This document shows, piece after piece, positions 18,799 to 28,746 of a stretch of DNA of 64,000 nucleotides. Below the pieces are notes generated by a model that did no database searches, had not been told where the DNA came from, and worked only from the letters and a program-made list of their open reading frames with translations. The DNA lies in contig NZ_AP029023.1 of NCBI RefSeq assembly GCF_037076555.1, positions 2,542,001 to 2,606,000 on the forward strand, written 5' to 3'. Source of the stretch: Methylophilus sp. DW102. GTDB taxonomy: Bacteria > Pseudomonadota > Gammaproteobacteria > Burkholderiales > Methylophilaceae. The stretch's first letter is position 1. Each line of letters begins with the position of its first letter. Position numbers and translations under genes: made by a program.

Positions 18799-19713
18799 AT
18801 GACAAACCAGATCCAACCCCAGGCCGTCTTTGATTACCTGCAAGGCTTGCAGGCCCGTATTGTCGAAGCCATTGAACTCGTCGATGGCAAAACCTTTTTG
18901 CAGGATAGCTGGCAGCGCCCTGAAGGTGGGGGCGGGAACTCTTGCCTGCTGGAAGGCGGCAACGTGTTTGAGCGGGCTGGGGTTGGCTTTTCACATGTGC
19001 TCGGCAACAAGCTGCCGCCTGCGGCCAGCGTCGCACATCCCGAAGCAGCGGGCCGCCCCTGGGAGGCCATGGGCGTCTCCCTGGTGTTTCACCCGCACAA
19101 CCCCTATGTGCCGACCGTACACATGAATGTGCGTTTTTTTGTCGCGCGGGCGCAACAGGCGGGTGAAGAGGATATCTGGTGGTTTGGCGGCGGCATGGAT
19201 CTGACGCCTTACTATGGCTTTGAAGACGATTGCATCCACTTTCACCGCGTTAATAAAGAAGCGCTGGCTGCCTTTGGCGCCGATTATTACCCCAAATTCA
19301 AAAAAGACTGTGATGCTTACTTTTTCCTCAAGCATCGCAAGGAGCCGCGCGGAATCGGCGGTGTCTTTTTTGATGACTTTAGTGAATTGGGCTTTGAAAA
19401 AAGCTTTGCCTTGCAACGTGCGGTGGGTGATGCCTTTATCAATGCCTATTTGCCCATTGTGCAACGGCGTAAAGAGACGCCTTATGGCGAACGCGAACGC
19501 GATTTCCAGGCTTATCGCAGAGGCCGTTATGTTGAGTTCAACCTGATTTTTGATCGCGGCACGATCTTTGGGTTACAGTCCAATGGCCGTACAGAGTCCA
19601 TCTTGCTCTCTATGCCGCCCATCGTTAAATGGCGCTATGACTGGAAACCTGAAGCCCGTAGCGCAGAGGCCAAACTGTATACTGACTTTTTGATTGAAAA
19701 GGACTGGGTTTAA
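18799..19713 (+). CDS. hemF: Oxygen-dependent coproporphyrinogen III oxidase
   Basis: HemF is the aerobic enzyme that oxidatively decarboxylates coproporphyrinogen III to protoporphyrinogen IX. It has 304 residues, the usual length. Diagnostic segments are [35 protein letters not shown] and the C-terminal [19 protein letters not shown]. It implies oxic haem synthesis and would supply haem for the cytochrome c encoded at 22558. The neighbour purD ends 6 bases before, and the aminopeptidase starts 1 base after its stop. Confidence 0.96.
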   Translation: MTNQIQPQAVFDYLQGLQARIVEAIELVDGKTFLQDSWQRPEGGGGNSCLLEGGNVFERAGVGFSHVLGNKLPPAASVAHPEAAGRPWEAMGVSLVFHPHNPYVPTVHMNVRFFVARAQQAGEEDIWWFGGGMDLTPYYGFEDDCIHFHRVNKEALAAFGADYYPKFKKDCDAYFFLKHRKEPRGIGGVFFDDFSELGFEKSFALQRAVGDAFINAYLPIVQRRKETPYGERERDFQAYRRGRYVEFNLIFDRGTIFGLQSNGRTESILLSMPPIVKWRYDWKPEARSAEAKLYTDFLIEKDWV

Positions 19714-19714
19714 T

Positions 19715-21019
19715 ATGCGAGTTTCAGTAGAAGCCAGACAACACGCGCAAGCCCTGCTGGATTTTATTGATCAAAGCCCCAGCCCTTGGCACGCGGTAGA
19801 CACGGTCGCAAGCCGACTCAAGGCGCATGGCTTTAAAAACCTGCGTGAAAACGAACCTTGGCAATTCAAGGCAGGGGGTAAATATTTCGTAGTGCGTGAT
19901 GGCGGCTCCATCATTGCCTTTGTACTTGGTCAACAAGCCCTTCCCGACAGCGGCCTGCGCATTGTCGGCGCGCATACCGACTCACCCGGCCTGCGCCTGA
20001 AACCGCATGCAGCTTACAGCACAGAAGGTCTGGCGCAACTAGGGGTAGAAGTCTATGGCGGCCCCATTCTGGCCACTTTTACCGACCGCGACTTGAGTCT
20101 GGCCGGTCGTGTGGTGCTCCGCACCCCTGAGGGCCTGCAAACGCGTCTGGTCAAATTGGAGCAGCCGATGGCGCGTCTGCCCAATCTGGCCATACACATG
20201 AACCGCGAAGTGAATGAAAAAGGCCTGGTACTCAACAAGCAAACCGGTCTGCCCCTGATTTTTGGTCACGCAGCCAACAGCACCGAAGCCAAACAATTGC
20301 TGATTGATACACTCGCCGGCAAACTGGCCGTGCCCGCAGACGTCATTGCTGGCTGGGATCTCACTTTTTATGACACCCAGCGCGGCAGTTTCTGGGGCAT
20401 GGAACAAGAATTTATTGCCAACAGCCAACTGGACAACCTGGCCTCGTGCCATGCCGCGTTGGAAGCCCTGTTAGGCACCGAAACGCCGCAGGCGACCTCT
20501 ATTTGTGCACTGTTTGACCACGAAGAGGTGGGCTCTGAAAGCGCCACGGGGGCGGGTGGCAGTTTTTTGCTGGATGTGATTGAGCGAATTTGTCATAGCA
20601 CTCATCTCACGCCAGAAGACAAGCTGCGCAGCTTTGCCAACAGTTTTTTTATCAGTGCCGATATGGCGCATGCCTTTCACCCCAATCATGCCGGCAGCTA
20701 TGAACCGTGTCACCATGTGCAAGTCAACCAGGGCCCGGTCATTAAAACCAATGCCAACCAGCGCTACAGCACCAATGCCGTCACGGCTGCGCGCTTTATC
20801 CACTTGTGTGAACAAGCGGAGGTCCCCTATCAACAATATGCGCACCGCACCGATTTAGGCTGCGGCAGCACCATAGGGCCCATCATGGCAGCGCAATTAG
20901 GCATCGCCACCGTCGATGTCGGTAACCCGATGTGGGCCATGCACAGCCTGCGCGAAAGTGCGGGTGTGCTCGATCATGGCTACATGATTGCCACACTCAG
21001 CCGGCATTACGCGAGCTAA
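19715..21019 (+). CDS. M18-family aminopeptidase
   Basis: This di-metal cytosolic aminopeptidase (aspartyl aminopeptidase/ApeB group) has 434 residues. Metal ligands are visible in order: His in GAHTDSP, Asp in NSQLDNLAS, the Glu pair in LFDHEEVGSESATGA, Asp in SADMAHAFHPNH and His near the end in WAMHSLRE. The ATG at 19715 was chosen because it follows the hemF stop directly and has an AAGGA 11 bases upstream; an in-frame TTG at 19694 would overlap hemF. Its physiological substrate is unknown. Confidence 0.9.
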   Translation: MRVSVEARQHAQALLDFIDQSPSPWHAVDTVASRLKAHGFKNLRENEPWQFKAGGKYFVVRDGGSIIAFVLGQQALPDSGLRIVGAHTDSPGLRLKPHAAYSTEGLAQLGVEVYGGPILATFTDRDLSLAGRVVLRTPEGLQTRLVKLEQPMARLPNLAIHMNREVNEKGLVLNKQTGLPLIFGHAANSTEAKQLLIDTLAGKLAVPADVIAGWDLTFYDTQRGSFWGMEQEFIANSQLDNLASCHAALEALLGTETPQATSICALFDHEEVGSESATGAGGSFLLDVIERICHSTHLTPEDKLRSFANSFFISADMAHAFHPNHAGSYEPCHHVQVNQGPVIKTNANQRYSTNAVTAARFIHLCEQAEVPYQQYAHRTDLGCGSTIGPIMAAQLGIATVDVGNPMWAMHSLRESAGVLDHGYMIATLSRHYAS

Positions 21020-21087
21020 TCCATCAGCAGCATTGACGCTGGTACAACGATTGCTTTACCCTAGGCAGACATGGGGAGAAACAATCA

Positions 21088-22482
21088 ATGCTAGAACAAT
21101 TATTGCGCAAAAAACCTATCCAACCACATGCGCATACCGGCCTGAAAAAATGTTTAACCGCCTTTGACCTGGCCTTGCTAGGCATCGGTGGCGCCATCGG
21201 TACCGGCATTTTTGTCCTGACCGGTATCGCGGCCGCGACCCAATCTGGCCCTGCCGTCGTCCTTTCATTTATTATTGCGGCCATCGCTGCAGGATTTGCG
21301 GCGTTATCTTATGCCGAACTCTCGTCTTCAGTTGGCGGCTCTGGCAGCGCCTATGGTTACAGCTATGTCGCGTTTGGCGAGTTTGCTGCATGGATGATGG
21401 GATGGATGCTATTACTGGAGTATGGCGTTGGCGCTGCAGCGGTTGCCAATGGCTGGGCAGGTTACTTTGTAAACACCTTGAGCAACCTCGGGCTACACTT
21501 GCCAGCGCACCTGACCAAGGCACCGGTGTTAGGCGGCACCATCAACCTGCCAGCCTTTGCCATTATCTGGGTACTGACCCTGCTACTCATGGTCGGCGTC
21601 AAGGAAAGTGCGCGAGCCAATAACCTGATGGTGATTATCAAACTGTCCACGATTGCGATTTTTCTCGCCTTGTCCGTGGGTCATATTCACACCGAAAACT
21701 GGCTGCCATTTATGCCGTTTGGCTGGTTTGAAACGCTGGACAATGGCAAAAATATTGGCGTACTGGCTGGCGCCTCGCTGGTCTTTTTTGCCTATTTTGG
21801 CTTTGATGCTGTGTCAACCGCGGCCGAAGAATGCAAACTGCCACAACGCGACTTACCGATTGGGCTGATCGCTTCACTATCATTTTGTACCATTATTTAT
21901 ATCATCGTCTCTGGCACGCTGACCGGTGTGATTCCTTATCACGAGCTGAATACCTCGTCACCCGTGGCTTATGCATTGACCAAACTGGGTTATACCTGGT
22001 CATCCACACTGGTGGCGACTGGCGTGCTGGCTGGCTTGATTACTGTGCTGCTGGTGCTGCTCTACGGCCTGACACGTATTTTATTTGCCATGAGCCGCGA
22101 CGGCCTGATTTCCCCGGTATTTTCAGCAGTGAATCCTGACCGCCAAACACCCAGTAAAATTATCTTGCTTTGCGGAACGGTGGTTTCCATCGTGGCCGGT
22201 TTTATCCCGCTCGGCGAATTGGCAGAAACGGTCAATATCGGGACGCTAGCCAGTTTCATTATGGTCTGCATTGGCGTGATCCGCTTGCGTCAGACCCATC
22301 CAGACTTACCGCGGCCGTTCAAAAATCCTTTTAATCCGCTGATCCCACTCGGAGGTGTCATCACCTGCGGTGCGCTGATGTCGTTTTTACCCGCCTCAAC
22401 CTGGCATCGCTTTGGCTTGTGGGCGGTGGTGGGCGTGGTGTTCTATTTTGTTTACTCACTCAGACACAGCCGCTTGCGCTAA
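21088..22482 (+). CDS. APC-superfamily amino-acid permease (cationic amino acid transporter type)
   Basis: The product has 464 residues with about 12 hydrophobic segments. The TM1 signature LGIGGAIGTGIFVLTGIAAA and the TM6 region FFAYFGFDAVSTAAEE are typical of the CAT/YfnA branch of the APC superfamily. The substrate is probably an amino acid, but which one cannot be read. A consensus-like GGGGAGAA ribosome-binding site lies a few bases before the ATG. It ends in a terminator shared with the opposing cytochrome gene. Confidence 0.87.
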   Translation: MLEQLLRKKPIQPHAHTGLKKCLTAFDLALLGIGGAIGTGIFVLTGIAAATQSGPAVVLSFIIAAIAAGFAALSYAELSSSVGGSGSAYGYSYVAFGEFAAWMMGWMLLLEYGVGAAAVANGWAGYFVNTLSNLGLHLPAHLTKAPVLGGTINLPAFAIIWVLTLLLMVGVKESARANNLMVIIKLSTIAIFLALSVGHIHTENWLPFMPFGWFETLDNGKNIGVLAGASLVFFAYFGFDAVSTAAEECKLPQRDLPIGLIASLSFCTIIYIIVSGTLTGVIPYHELNTSSPVAYALTKLGYTWSSTLVATGVLAGLITVLLVLLYGLTRILFAMSRDGLISPVFSAVNPDRQTPSKIILLCGTVVSIVAGFIPLGELAETVNIGTLASFIMVCIGVIRLRQTHPDLPRPFKNPFNPLIPLGGVITCGALMSFLPASTWHRFGLWAVVGVVFYFVYSLRHSRLR

Positions 22483-22507
22483 TCATTTAGCCCGCGCGAG
22501 CAGCAAT

Positions 22508-22537
22508 AAAAAAGCCGACGTTTGAGTCGGCTTTTTT
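22508..22537. terminator. Bidirectional intrinsic terminator
   Basis: Twelve-base perfect arms (22508-22519 and 22526-22537) have A runs outside one arm and T runs outside the other. It serves both the permease (+) and the cytochrome c gene (-). Confidence 0.92.
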
Positions 22538-22557
22538 GATTCACAGCAACGCTGGAA

Positions 22558-22881
22558 TTACAGAGACAATACCCATTCAACAATGGTTTTAATGTCTTCG
22601 TCTTTCACTTGTGGGCTGTTTGCTGGCATTGGAATATTGCCCCAAACACCGCTACCACCCGCTTTAACTTTAGCGATCAATTTAGCTTCAGCACCTTTGT
22701 CGCCTTTGTATTTAGCAGCAACATCTTTGTAAGCTGGGCCCAATACTTTAGCATCCACACTGTGGCAAGCCAAACAGCCGCTTTTTTGTGCCAATGCTTT
22801 AGCAGCGGCAGCGTCAACAGCGTGAGCAGAACCAGCCATCAACATGGTCGCTGCTGCGATTGCGGATAATAAAACTTTCAT
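22558..22881 (-). CDS. Periplasmic class I cytochrome c (c8/c-551 type)
   Basis: This small periplasmic electron carrier has 107 residues. A signal peptide cleaves near Ala21 (AHA), leaving about 86 residues. The haem site is Cys36-x-x-Cys39-His40 (CLACH) and the distal Met ligand is Met85 in IPMPAN. The lengths and the GPAYKDVAAKY segment fit the cytochrome c8/c-551 family. In a methylotroph such a carrier could pass electrons from a dehydrogenase to the terminal oxidase, but its partner is not encoded here. AAGGAG precedes the start. Confidence 0.92.
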   Translation of the reverse strand: MKVLLSAIAAATMLMAGSAHAVDAAAAKALAQKSGCLACHSVDAKVLGPAYKDVAAKYKGDKGAEAKLIAKVKAGGSGVWGNIPMPANSPQVKDEDIKTIVEWVLSL

Positions 22882-22944
22882 GCGATCTCCTTGAATATCC
22901 TCTAAATAAATAGAACCCCGAAATGCAATTTTCGTGCATGTGGC

Positions 22945-22972
22945 ATCTTACCTGACCAGCCAAAATCTACAA
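22945..22972 (-). promoter_or_regulatory. Candidate promoter of the cytochrome c gene
   Basis: On the reverse strand there is a TTGTAG (22967-22972), a 16-base spacer and a TAAGAT (22945-22950), about 60 bases upstream of the ATG. The match is moderate. Confidence 0.4.
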
Positions 22973-23085
22973 TAGTAAAACCGCTAAAATACGAGGCCGT
23001 ATTGATAATTTGAACCAGTTTGGCGTTTTGCCAACACCCTAAAAACGCACGTGAAACAAGATGGTTGACACGTGTCACAACAAGG

Positions 23086-24021
23086 TTACAGGGTCTCGAT
23101 CGAATACTCGGCGCTCAGGACATGTTTGCGGCCAGGATTAATCACCACCATATTATCCAGCGCGTTGGTTGTTTCCACACAAATGGTCTTGCGCCACTCT
23201 TCGCCCACGCCCATATCGCCCATGGTCGCAGCCTTATCGGCACCAGGATTCCAGACAACCGTGGTATCACTGCCGGATTTGGACACATGGATGATGCGGT
23301 TATAGCCGCTGTCATGGATAGAACAATCAGAGCTGTGATCGACATAAACACGGTCATATTCGTGGCCGTCAAAGCTCAATGGGTTGTGCTCGACGTTGCG
23401 CTCGTATTTGAGTAGCTTATCCAGATAAACCAAATCTTGCATGCCGGTAATTTTGATATTGGATAAATCACTGACATTAAAATAGGTGTGAAAGGCTTCA
23501 CTAATCACAAATGGATGCTCAGCCAGATTGGTGGTCGCCAGATCAATCCGCAAGCGGCGGCCAATAGTAATGGTCAGCGTCAGCTCATAAGGATAGGACA
23601 ACTGACGTTGTGCTTCTGGCGTTTGCTGCATTTCGAGAATGATGCGGGTGGCACCGGTCGGCGTCGCATCAATATCCATGACTCGCCAGGGAATCACGCG
23701 CGCAAAGCCATGCGGACACAAAGTGCTGTCGGTAGGATGTGCGCCAAACCACGGCCAGCAAATGGGGACGCCACCGCGGATAGAACGCCCTTTGACATAA
23801 CGCGCATTGCTAGACAACCATAAAACCGGGTGAGAAAGGAACTTTGGTTGCCAGTGCATAACATGTGCGCCCTGCAAGGCAATCTTGCCGGTCGCCAGCG
23901 GATTATCAATCTCGAGATATTGCAGACCGTTTTCGTCTTGCCATTGATTGACATGCGCATGCAACTTCATGCGCTTGGTCATTTCCATGCTTTTGGCGAG
24001 GATGCTACATTCGTCGTTCAT
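23086..24021 (-). CDS. D-hexose-6-phosphate mutarotase (YeaD-like aldose epimerase)
   Basis: The product has 311 residues with an aldose-1-epimerase beta-sandwich fold that interconverts anomers of hexose 6-phosphates. Catalytic candidates are His in PHGFARV and Glu in VCVETTNA. IRGGVPICWPWFG is the usual substrate-binding signature. The ATG overlaps the ilvD stop by one base (TAATG), so the gene is translationally coupled to ilvD, and that start was chosen. The N-terminal 15 residues may be an extension of the core fold. The link to branched-chain amino-acid synthesis is unexpected. Confidence 0.88.
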   Translation of the reverse strand: MNDECSILAKSMEMTKRMKLHAHVNQWQDENGLQYLEIDNPLATGKIALQGAHVMHWQPKFLSHPVLWLSSNARYVKGRSIRGGVPICWPWFGAHPTDSTLCPHGFARVIPWRVMDIDATPTGATRIILEMQQTPEAQRQLSYPYELTLTITIGRRLRIDLATTNLAEHPFVISEAFHTYFNVSDLSNIKITGMQDLVYLDKLLKYERNVEHNPLSFDGHEYDRVYVDHSSDCSIHDSGYNRIIHVSKSGSDTTVVWNPGADKAATMGDMGVGEEWRKTICVETTNALDNMVVINPGRKHVLSAEYSIETL

Positions 24022-25877
24022 TATCTTCCCCTTTCGATCTGGGTCACATCACGCACGGCGCCTTTGGCGGCACTGGTACTCATGGCGGCATAAGCGCGCA
24101 AGGCAGGCGATACCAGACGCTCACGGTTCAGCGGTTTCCATGCCTGGGCGCCTTTAGCCTCCATGTTTGCACGGCGGTGCGCCATTTCTTCATCAGTCAC
24201 CGCCAGGTGTATGGTGCGATTCGGAATATCAATTTCTATGGTATCGCCTTCCTGCACCAGGCCGATCGCACCGCCTTCAGCAGCTTCTGGCGAGGCATGC
24301 CCAATACTCAGGCCGGATGTACCGCCTGAGAAACGGCCATCAGTCAGCAAGGCACAGGCTTTACCCAACCCTTTGGACTTGAGGTAAGAGGTCGGATAAA
24401 GCATTTCTTGCATGCCCGGCCCGCCACGCGGCCCTTCATAGCGAATCACCACGACATCCCCGGCCACAATCTTGTCGTTAAGAATGGCGTCCACGGCAGA
24501 GTCCTGGCTTTCAAATACACGGGCGCGCCCGGTGAATTTAAGAATACTGTCATCCACGCCTGCTGTTTTCACGATACAGCCATCTTGCGCAATATTGCCA
24601 TAGAGCACGGCCAGCCCCCCATCCAGCGAGTAGGCATGCGCCTTGTCGCGGATACAGCCGTTTTCGCGGTCATTATCCAGCTCTGGCCACAGCATGCTCT
24701 GGCTAAACGCGATGGTGGTTGAAATGCCACCAGGCGCAGCACGATAAAACTTTTTCACGTCCTCATCCTGCGTGGTCATAATGTCCCATTTGGCCAGCGC
24801 TTCGCCCATGGTTGCACTATGAACGGTTGGCACGCCCGTATGGATGACACCGGCACGATTCAGTTCGGCCAGGATGCCCATCACACCACCGGCACGATGC
24901 ACATCTTCCATGTGATATTTGCTGGTTGCAGGTGCCACTTTGGAAACGCACGGCACCTGACGTGAGATGCGGTCGATGTCTTTCATGGTGAAATCGACAC
25001 CGGCTTCATGCGCAGCCGCCAGCAAATGCAAGACGGTATTGGTAGAGCCGCCCATGGCCACATCCAGACTCATGGCATTCTCAAACGCTTGCATGGTCGC
25101 GATATTGCGTGGCAACACACTGTAATCATCCTGCTCGTAGTGGCGTTTTGCCAGCTCAACAATCAGTCGACCAGCTTGCAAGAACAACTGCTTGCGCGCA
25201 GCATGGGTGGCGAGCGTAGAACCATTGCCTGGCAAACTTAAGCCCAGGGCTTCAGTCAGACAGTTCATCGAGTTGGCGGTAAACATGCCCGAACAGGAAC
25301 CGCAGGTTGGGCACGCAGAACGTTCTACCTCTGCCACCTCTTCATCACTGACATGACTATCCGCGGCTTCGACCATGGCATCGACCAAATCCAGCTTGCG
25401 TATCTGGCCTTGCCAGTTCACTTTACCGGCTTCCATCGGCCCACCAGAGACAAATACGACAGGGATATTCAAGCGTAATGCCGCCATCAACATGCCCGGC
25501 GTGATCTTGTCACAGTTGGAGATACACACCAGCGCATCCGCACAGTGCGCATTCACCATATACTCAACACTGTCAGCAATCAAATCACGGCTAGGCAGGC
25601 TGTAGAGCATGCCTCCATGCCCCATGGCGATACCGTCATCGACAGCAATCGTGTTAAATTCCTTGGCTACGCCACCCGCTTTTTCAATTTCACGGGCAAC
25701 CAGTTGGCCTAGATCTTTTAAATGCACGTGGCCAGGAACAAACTGCGTAAACGAGTTAGCCACCGCGATAATCGGCTTGGAAAAATCTTCATCTTTCATA
25801 CCAGTGGCACGCCACAAGGCGCGGGCACCAGCCATGTTACGACCTTGGGTAGTCGTGTGAGAACGGTATTTAGGCAT
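24021..25877 (-). CDS. ilvD: Dihydroxy-acid dehydratase
   Basis: IlvD is the iron-sulfur enzyme of valine, leucine and isoleucine synthesis. It has 618 residues from the ATG at 25877, where the family start MPKYRS lies (E. coli 616). The cluster cysteines appear in [11 protein letters not shown] and [31 protein letters not shown] and [20 protein letters not shown] are family signatures. A TAAAAT box lies about 30 bases upstream (reverse strand, 25908-25913). Confidence 0.96.
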   Translation of the reverse strand: MPKYRSHTTTQGRNMAGARALWRATGMKDEDFSKPIIAVANSFTQFVPGHVHLKDLGQLVAREIEKAGGVAKEFNTIAVDDGIAMGHGGMLYSLPSRDLIADSVEYMVNAHCADALVCISNCDKITPGMLMAALRLNIPVVFVSGGPMEAGKVNWQGQIRKLDLVDAMVEAADSHVSDEEVAEVERSACPTCGSCSGMFTANSMNCLTEALGLSLPGNGSTLATHAARKQLFLQAGRLIVELAKRHYEQDDYSVLPRNIATMQAFENAMSLDVAMGGSTNTVLHLLAAAHEAGVDFTMKDIDRISRQVPCVSKVAPATSKYHMEDVHRAGGVMGILAELNRAGVIHTGVPTVHSATMGEALAKWDIMTTQDEDVKKFYRAAPGGISTTIAFSQSMLWPELDNDRENGCIRDKAHAYSLDGGLAVLYGNIAQDGCIVKTAGVDDSILKFTGRARVFESQDSAVDAILNDKIVAGDVVVIRYEGPRGGPGMQEMLYPTSYLKSKGLGKACALLTDGRFSGGTSGLSIGHASPEAAEGGAIGLVQEGDTIEIDIPNRTIHLAVTDEEMAHRRANMEAKGAQAWKPLNRERLVSPALRAYAAMSTSAAKGAVRDVTQIERGR

Positions 25878-25980
25878 GGGAAACACTAGGATTGACGTTA
25901 AAATCCTATTTTAACTGAATCCGTAGCCGCATGTGCGGCTGAAACAGCTTTGTTACATTCGCGGCGCGCGATAAAAAATG

Positions 25981-26265
25981 CTAAGGACGGTATTGCTTGT
26001 GTTGATAGGACGAGCAATGCCGGCTCACCGCCGGGCTGCGTAGCGCCTGGTGCTTGGTATGTTGGCCACGCGTACGTTTACGCCAGGCAATAAATGCAGC
26101 CGAACTTAGTTGCTGCCGCATGAGGATAATCACGTCTGCCTGCCTGAGCCCAAACTGACTGGCAATTGCCTCAAACGGCGTACGATCCTCCCATGCCATC
26201 TCAATAATGCGCGAAATATCCCCTGGATCCATTTCAGCTAGCAACACCGTTTGACGCCTGTCCAT
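25981..26265 (-). CDS. Small conserved protein, DUF2805/TIGR03643-like
   Basis: The product has 94 residues. Its core (ISRIIEMAWEDRTPFEAI, then FGLRQADVIILMR and AFIAWRKRTRGQHTKH) matches a small family I remember as TIGR03643, with a helix-turn-helix-like layout and unknown function. The start at 26265 is chosen for its AGGA 6 bases upstream; an in-frame ATG at 26280 lacks one. It overlaps the ybdD-like gene by 28 bases, so it is the third gene of the cstA unit. The tail after TKH is low-complexity and probably lineage-specific. Confidence 0.72.
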   Translation of the reverse strand: MDRRQTVLLAEMDPGDISRIIEMAWEDRTPFEAIASQFGLRQADVIILMRQQLSSAAFIAWRKRTRGQHTKHQALRSPAVSRHCSSYQHKQYRP

Positions 26266-26426
26266 TTCTGATCCTGCCATTGTTTGAAAAATGCTGCCCG
26301 CCCTAGCGGAGGCGGCGCATCAGGCAAATGCGCATGATGCTCGGCATAATGTGCCAGATAGCGTTCATAGGCATCATCACCAGAAAGCTGTCTGACACGC
26401 TGCCATATTTGCTTGAGCAATCGCAT
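26238..26426 (-). CDS. YbdD/YjiX-family small protein, CstA partner
   Basis: The product has 62 residues. The pattern YERYLAHYAEHHAHLP...AFFKQWQDQKW and the terminal Cys-Cys match the YbdD/YjiX family (DUF466), which in E. coli is encoded directly after CstA-type transporters and is needed for their function. Here it starts 12 bases after the cstA stop, with an excellent AGGAGG ribosome-binding site. It overlaps the next gene. Confidence 0.85.
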   Translation of the reverse strand: MRLLKQIWQRVRQLSGDDAYERYLAHYAEHHAHLPDAPPPLGRAAFFKQWQDQKWTGVKRCC

Positions 26427-26438
26427 GATGTTCCTCCT

Positions 26439-28493
26439 CTAGCCCAGTTTAGTCGCCACGTACGCCGCTTCATGACTTGCACTCACGGGCAAACCGGCCA
26501 GGCTACGTCTACTCATCCTGACCATATCCACTACCACCACCCACAGCATGGTCACAAAAAACAAGGTGAGCCAGGCATCTAACTGCTGGTTAAAAATCAG
26601 TTGCGGCGCAACAGCCGCCTTTTCTGGCGGCAATACCCCTGTAGACAGCTTCTGCGCCAAATCATTCGCGGCCGCAAAAAAACCGACCCGGACATCCTGA
26701 CTAAAAATCTTCTCGTAAGCCGCACTGGTGGTCACCACCAGCAACCAGACCAAGGGCAACGCAGTGATCCAGGCCTTGCTCGCGCGGCCAGACTTGATCA
26801 AGATCCCGGTGGCAACCGACAGGGCAATCGCGGCCAGCATCTGGTTGGCAATCCCAAACAGCGGCCATAAAATATTGACGCCGCCATTCGGGTCAATCAC
26901 CCCGATATAGAGGAAATACCCCCAGCCAGCGACGATCAACGCGCTGGTTAACACCACTGACGGCGTATAGGAGGTTTCCCCTAACTTGGGATGCAAGTTA
27001 CCCAACATATCTTGCAGCATAAAGCGACCCACGCGTGTGCCTGCATCGAGCGTGGTGAGAATGAAGATGGCCTCAAACATGATGGCGAAGTGATACCACA
27101 AGGCCAGCAAATGCTCTCCGAAGACCGTGCCCAGAATACTGGCCATGCCCACCGCCAGGCTAGGTGCGCCCCCGGTGCGGGCAAACAAGGTCGTTTCTCC
27201 CATCGCACTTGCCAGATGCTGCATCTGTTCCACCGTGACTGGATAGCCCCAACTGCTGATGGTATTCACAGCATCCAGCGCCTCTTTACCGACCACGCCT
27301 GCCGGGCTGTTAATCGCAAAATAGACACCAGGCTCCAACACCGTTGCCGCGATCATGGCCATGATGGCAACAAAACTCTCTAGCAACATGGCGCCATAAC
27401 CGATCATGCGGATATCGCCCTCACTGGAAATCAGCTTGGGCGTGGTACCGCTGGCAATCAAGGCATGAAAGCCAGAAATCGCGCCGCAGGCAATCGTAAT
27501 AAACACAAACGGAAACAACTTGCCGCCAAAAATCGGCCCCGTGCCATCAATAAACGGCGTGATCGCGGGCATGTGTATCTCGGGCCGTAACCATAAAATC
27601 GCCACAGCCAGCATCATGACCGTGCCCAGCTTCATATAAGTCGATAAATAATCGCGGGGGGCCAGCAACAACCACACCGGCAACACAGCCGCGGCAAAGC
27701 CATAGGCAATCACGCTAAACGCCAATGGCAAGCCTTCATGGTCAAACAGCGCCGCCAGGGTCGGATGATGATCAACCCAGCCACCCAACACCACTGAACC
27801 AAGCAGCAAAGCGACGCCCAACAACGACGCCTCAAGCACACGACCCGGACGCAGATAACGCATATAGACACCGACGACCATGGCAATAGGAATGGTCGCG
27901 GCAACCGTCGACGTGCCCCAGGGGCTGTGTTTCATGGCGTTGACCACGACCAGACCCAGCACTGCGATCAAAATAATCATGATGACCAACGTTGCAATCA
28001 TGGCGGCGGTTCCACCAATAGCGCCGATTTCATCTCGCGCCATTTGCCCCAGACTGCGGCCATCGCGGCGGGTAGATAAAAACAGCGTGACCATATCCTG
28101 CACTGCGCCGCCCAGCACAGCCCCGATCAGTATCCATAAGGTGCCTGGCAAAAATCCGAATTGTGCCGCCAGGGTAGGCCCAACCAAAGGACCTGGTCCG
28201 GCAATGGCCGCAAAGTGATGACCGAAGACCACCCAGCGATGCGTGGGCACATAATCGCGGCCATTATTCAACCGCTCGGCCGGCGTGGCCCGGGTGGCAT
28301 CAATACTCAGCACTTTGGCCGCAATCCAGGCCGCATAAAAACGATAGGCAATCAGGTAAACACACACTGCCGCCGTGATCAGCCACAGTGCATTCAATGT
28401 TTCTCCACGCCACCAGGCAATTTGTGCAAAAGCGGTAGCCCCCAAGAGTGCCAGCAATCCCCAAAACACCTGCCCCAACAACCCTTTTAACAT
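26439..28493 (-). CDS. cstA: Carbon starvation protein CstA-like transporter
   Basis: The product has 684 residues with many hydrophobic segments. CstA/BtsT proteins import pyruvate or peptides under carbon limitation. The family signature RWVVFGHHFAAIAGPGPLVG is present near residue 75. Downstream are ITIACGAISGFHALIASGTTPK and TLDAGTRVGRFMLQD. The ATG at 28493 is preferred because AAGGA lies 8 bases upstream; an earlier in-frame start (28523) lies inside the purine-rich leader. It is followed by its usual ybdD-like partner. It is divergent from the ANTAR gene and shares a 253-base intergenic region that contains an NtrC-like site. Confidence 0.9.
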   Translation of the reverse strand: MLKGLLGQVFWGLLALLGATAFAQIAWWRGETLNALWLITAAVCVYLIAYRFYAAWIAAKVLSIDATRATPAERLNNGRDYVPTHRWVVFGHHFAAIAGPGPLVGPTLAAQFGFLPGTLWILIGAVLGGAVQDMVTLFLSTRRDGRSLGQMARDEIGAIGGTAAMIATLVIMIILIAVLGLVVVNAMKHSPWGTSTVAATIPIAMVVGVYMRYLRPGRVLEASLLGVALLLGSVVLGGWVDHHPTLAALFDHEGLPLAFSVIAYGFAAAVLPVWLLLAPRDYLSTYMKLGTVMMLAVAILWLRPEIHMPAITPFIDGTGPIFGGKLFPFVFITIACGAISGFHALIASGTTPKLISSEGDIRMIGYGAMLLESFVAIMAMIAATVLEPGVYFAINSPAGVVGKEALDAVNTISSWGYPVTVEQMQHLASAMGETTLFARTGGAPSLAVGMASILGTVFGEHLLALWYHFAIMFEAIFILTTLDAGTRVGRFMLQDMLGNLHPKLGETSYTPSVVLTSALIVAGWGYFLYIGVIDPNGGVNILWPLFGIANQMLAAIALSVATGILIKSGRASKAWITALPLVWLLVVTTSAAYEKIFSQDVRVGFFAAANDLAQKLSTGVLPPEKAAVAPQLIFNQQLDAWLTLFFVTMLWVVVVDMVRMSRRSLAGLPVSASHEAAYVATKLG

Positions 28494-28591
28494 GCCATTT
28501 CTTCCTTTTTTTAATCTCTGCACTGTAACAAAAAGCGCTCATCTGCGCAAAACTCTACACAGGCCCACTCCTCCTAGCGAACTGGTGCAAC

Positions 28592-28608
28592 TGCACTGTG
28601 GTGGTGCA
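28592..28608. promoter_or_regulatory. NtrC-like enhancer site
   Basis: The 17-bp dyad has half-sites TGCACT (28592-28597) and GGTGCA (28603-28608) with 5 bases between them, one mismatch from the TGCACC-N5-GGTGCA consensus. It is about 90 bases upstream of the -24 element at 28696, a usual enhancer distance. It could also act on the divergent cstA. Confidence 0.6.
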
Positions 28609-28695
28609 GACTAGTTAGAACAGCGCCGCCATCAAAAAAGAAAGGTCCCGCCTGTTTCCTGATTAGAATCATATTGTTATCAAAGCTTATCCAGC

Positions 28696-28711
28696 TGGCA
28701 TACAGTTTGCT
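28696..28711 (+). promoter_or_regulatory. Sigma-54 (-24/-12) promoter of the ANTAR gene
   Basis: TGGCA at 28696-28700 and TTGCT at 28707-28711 place GG (28697-28698) and GC (28709-28710) exactly 10 bases apart, the diagnostic sigma-54 spacing, with near-consensus flanks. Transcription would begin near 28722, about 25 bases before the ATG at 28747. Confidence 0.75.
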
Positions 28712-28746
28712 AAAACTCTAGCAGTAATAATCTGATTAAACGATCA

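Noticed and set aside
23066..23077. 12-bp palindrome downstream of the mutarotase gene as an operator
   Set aside because: It is short, lies after a stop codon on one strand and is not near a promoter for a + strand gene. Chance is a sufficient explanation.
25925..25940. Hairpin between ilvD and the DUF2805-like gene as a terminator
   Set aside because: Six-base arms only, and no T run follows on the reverse strand.
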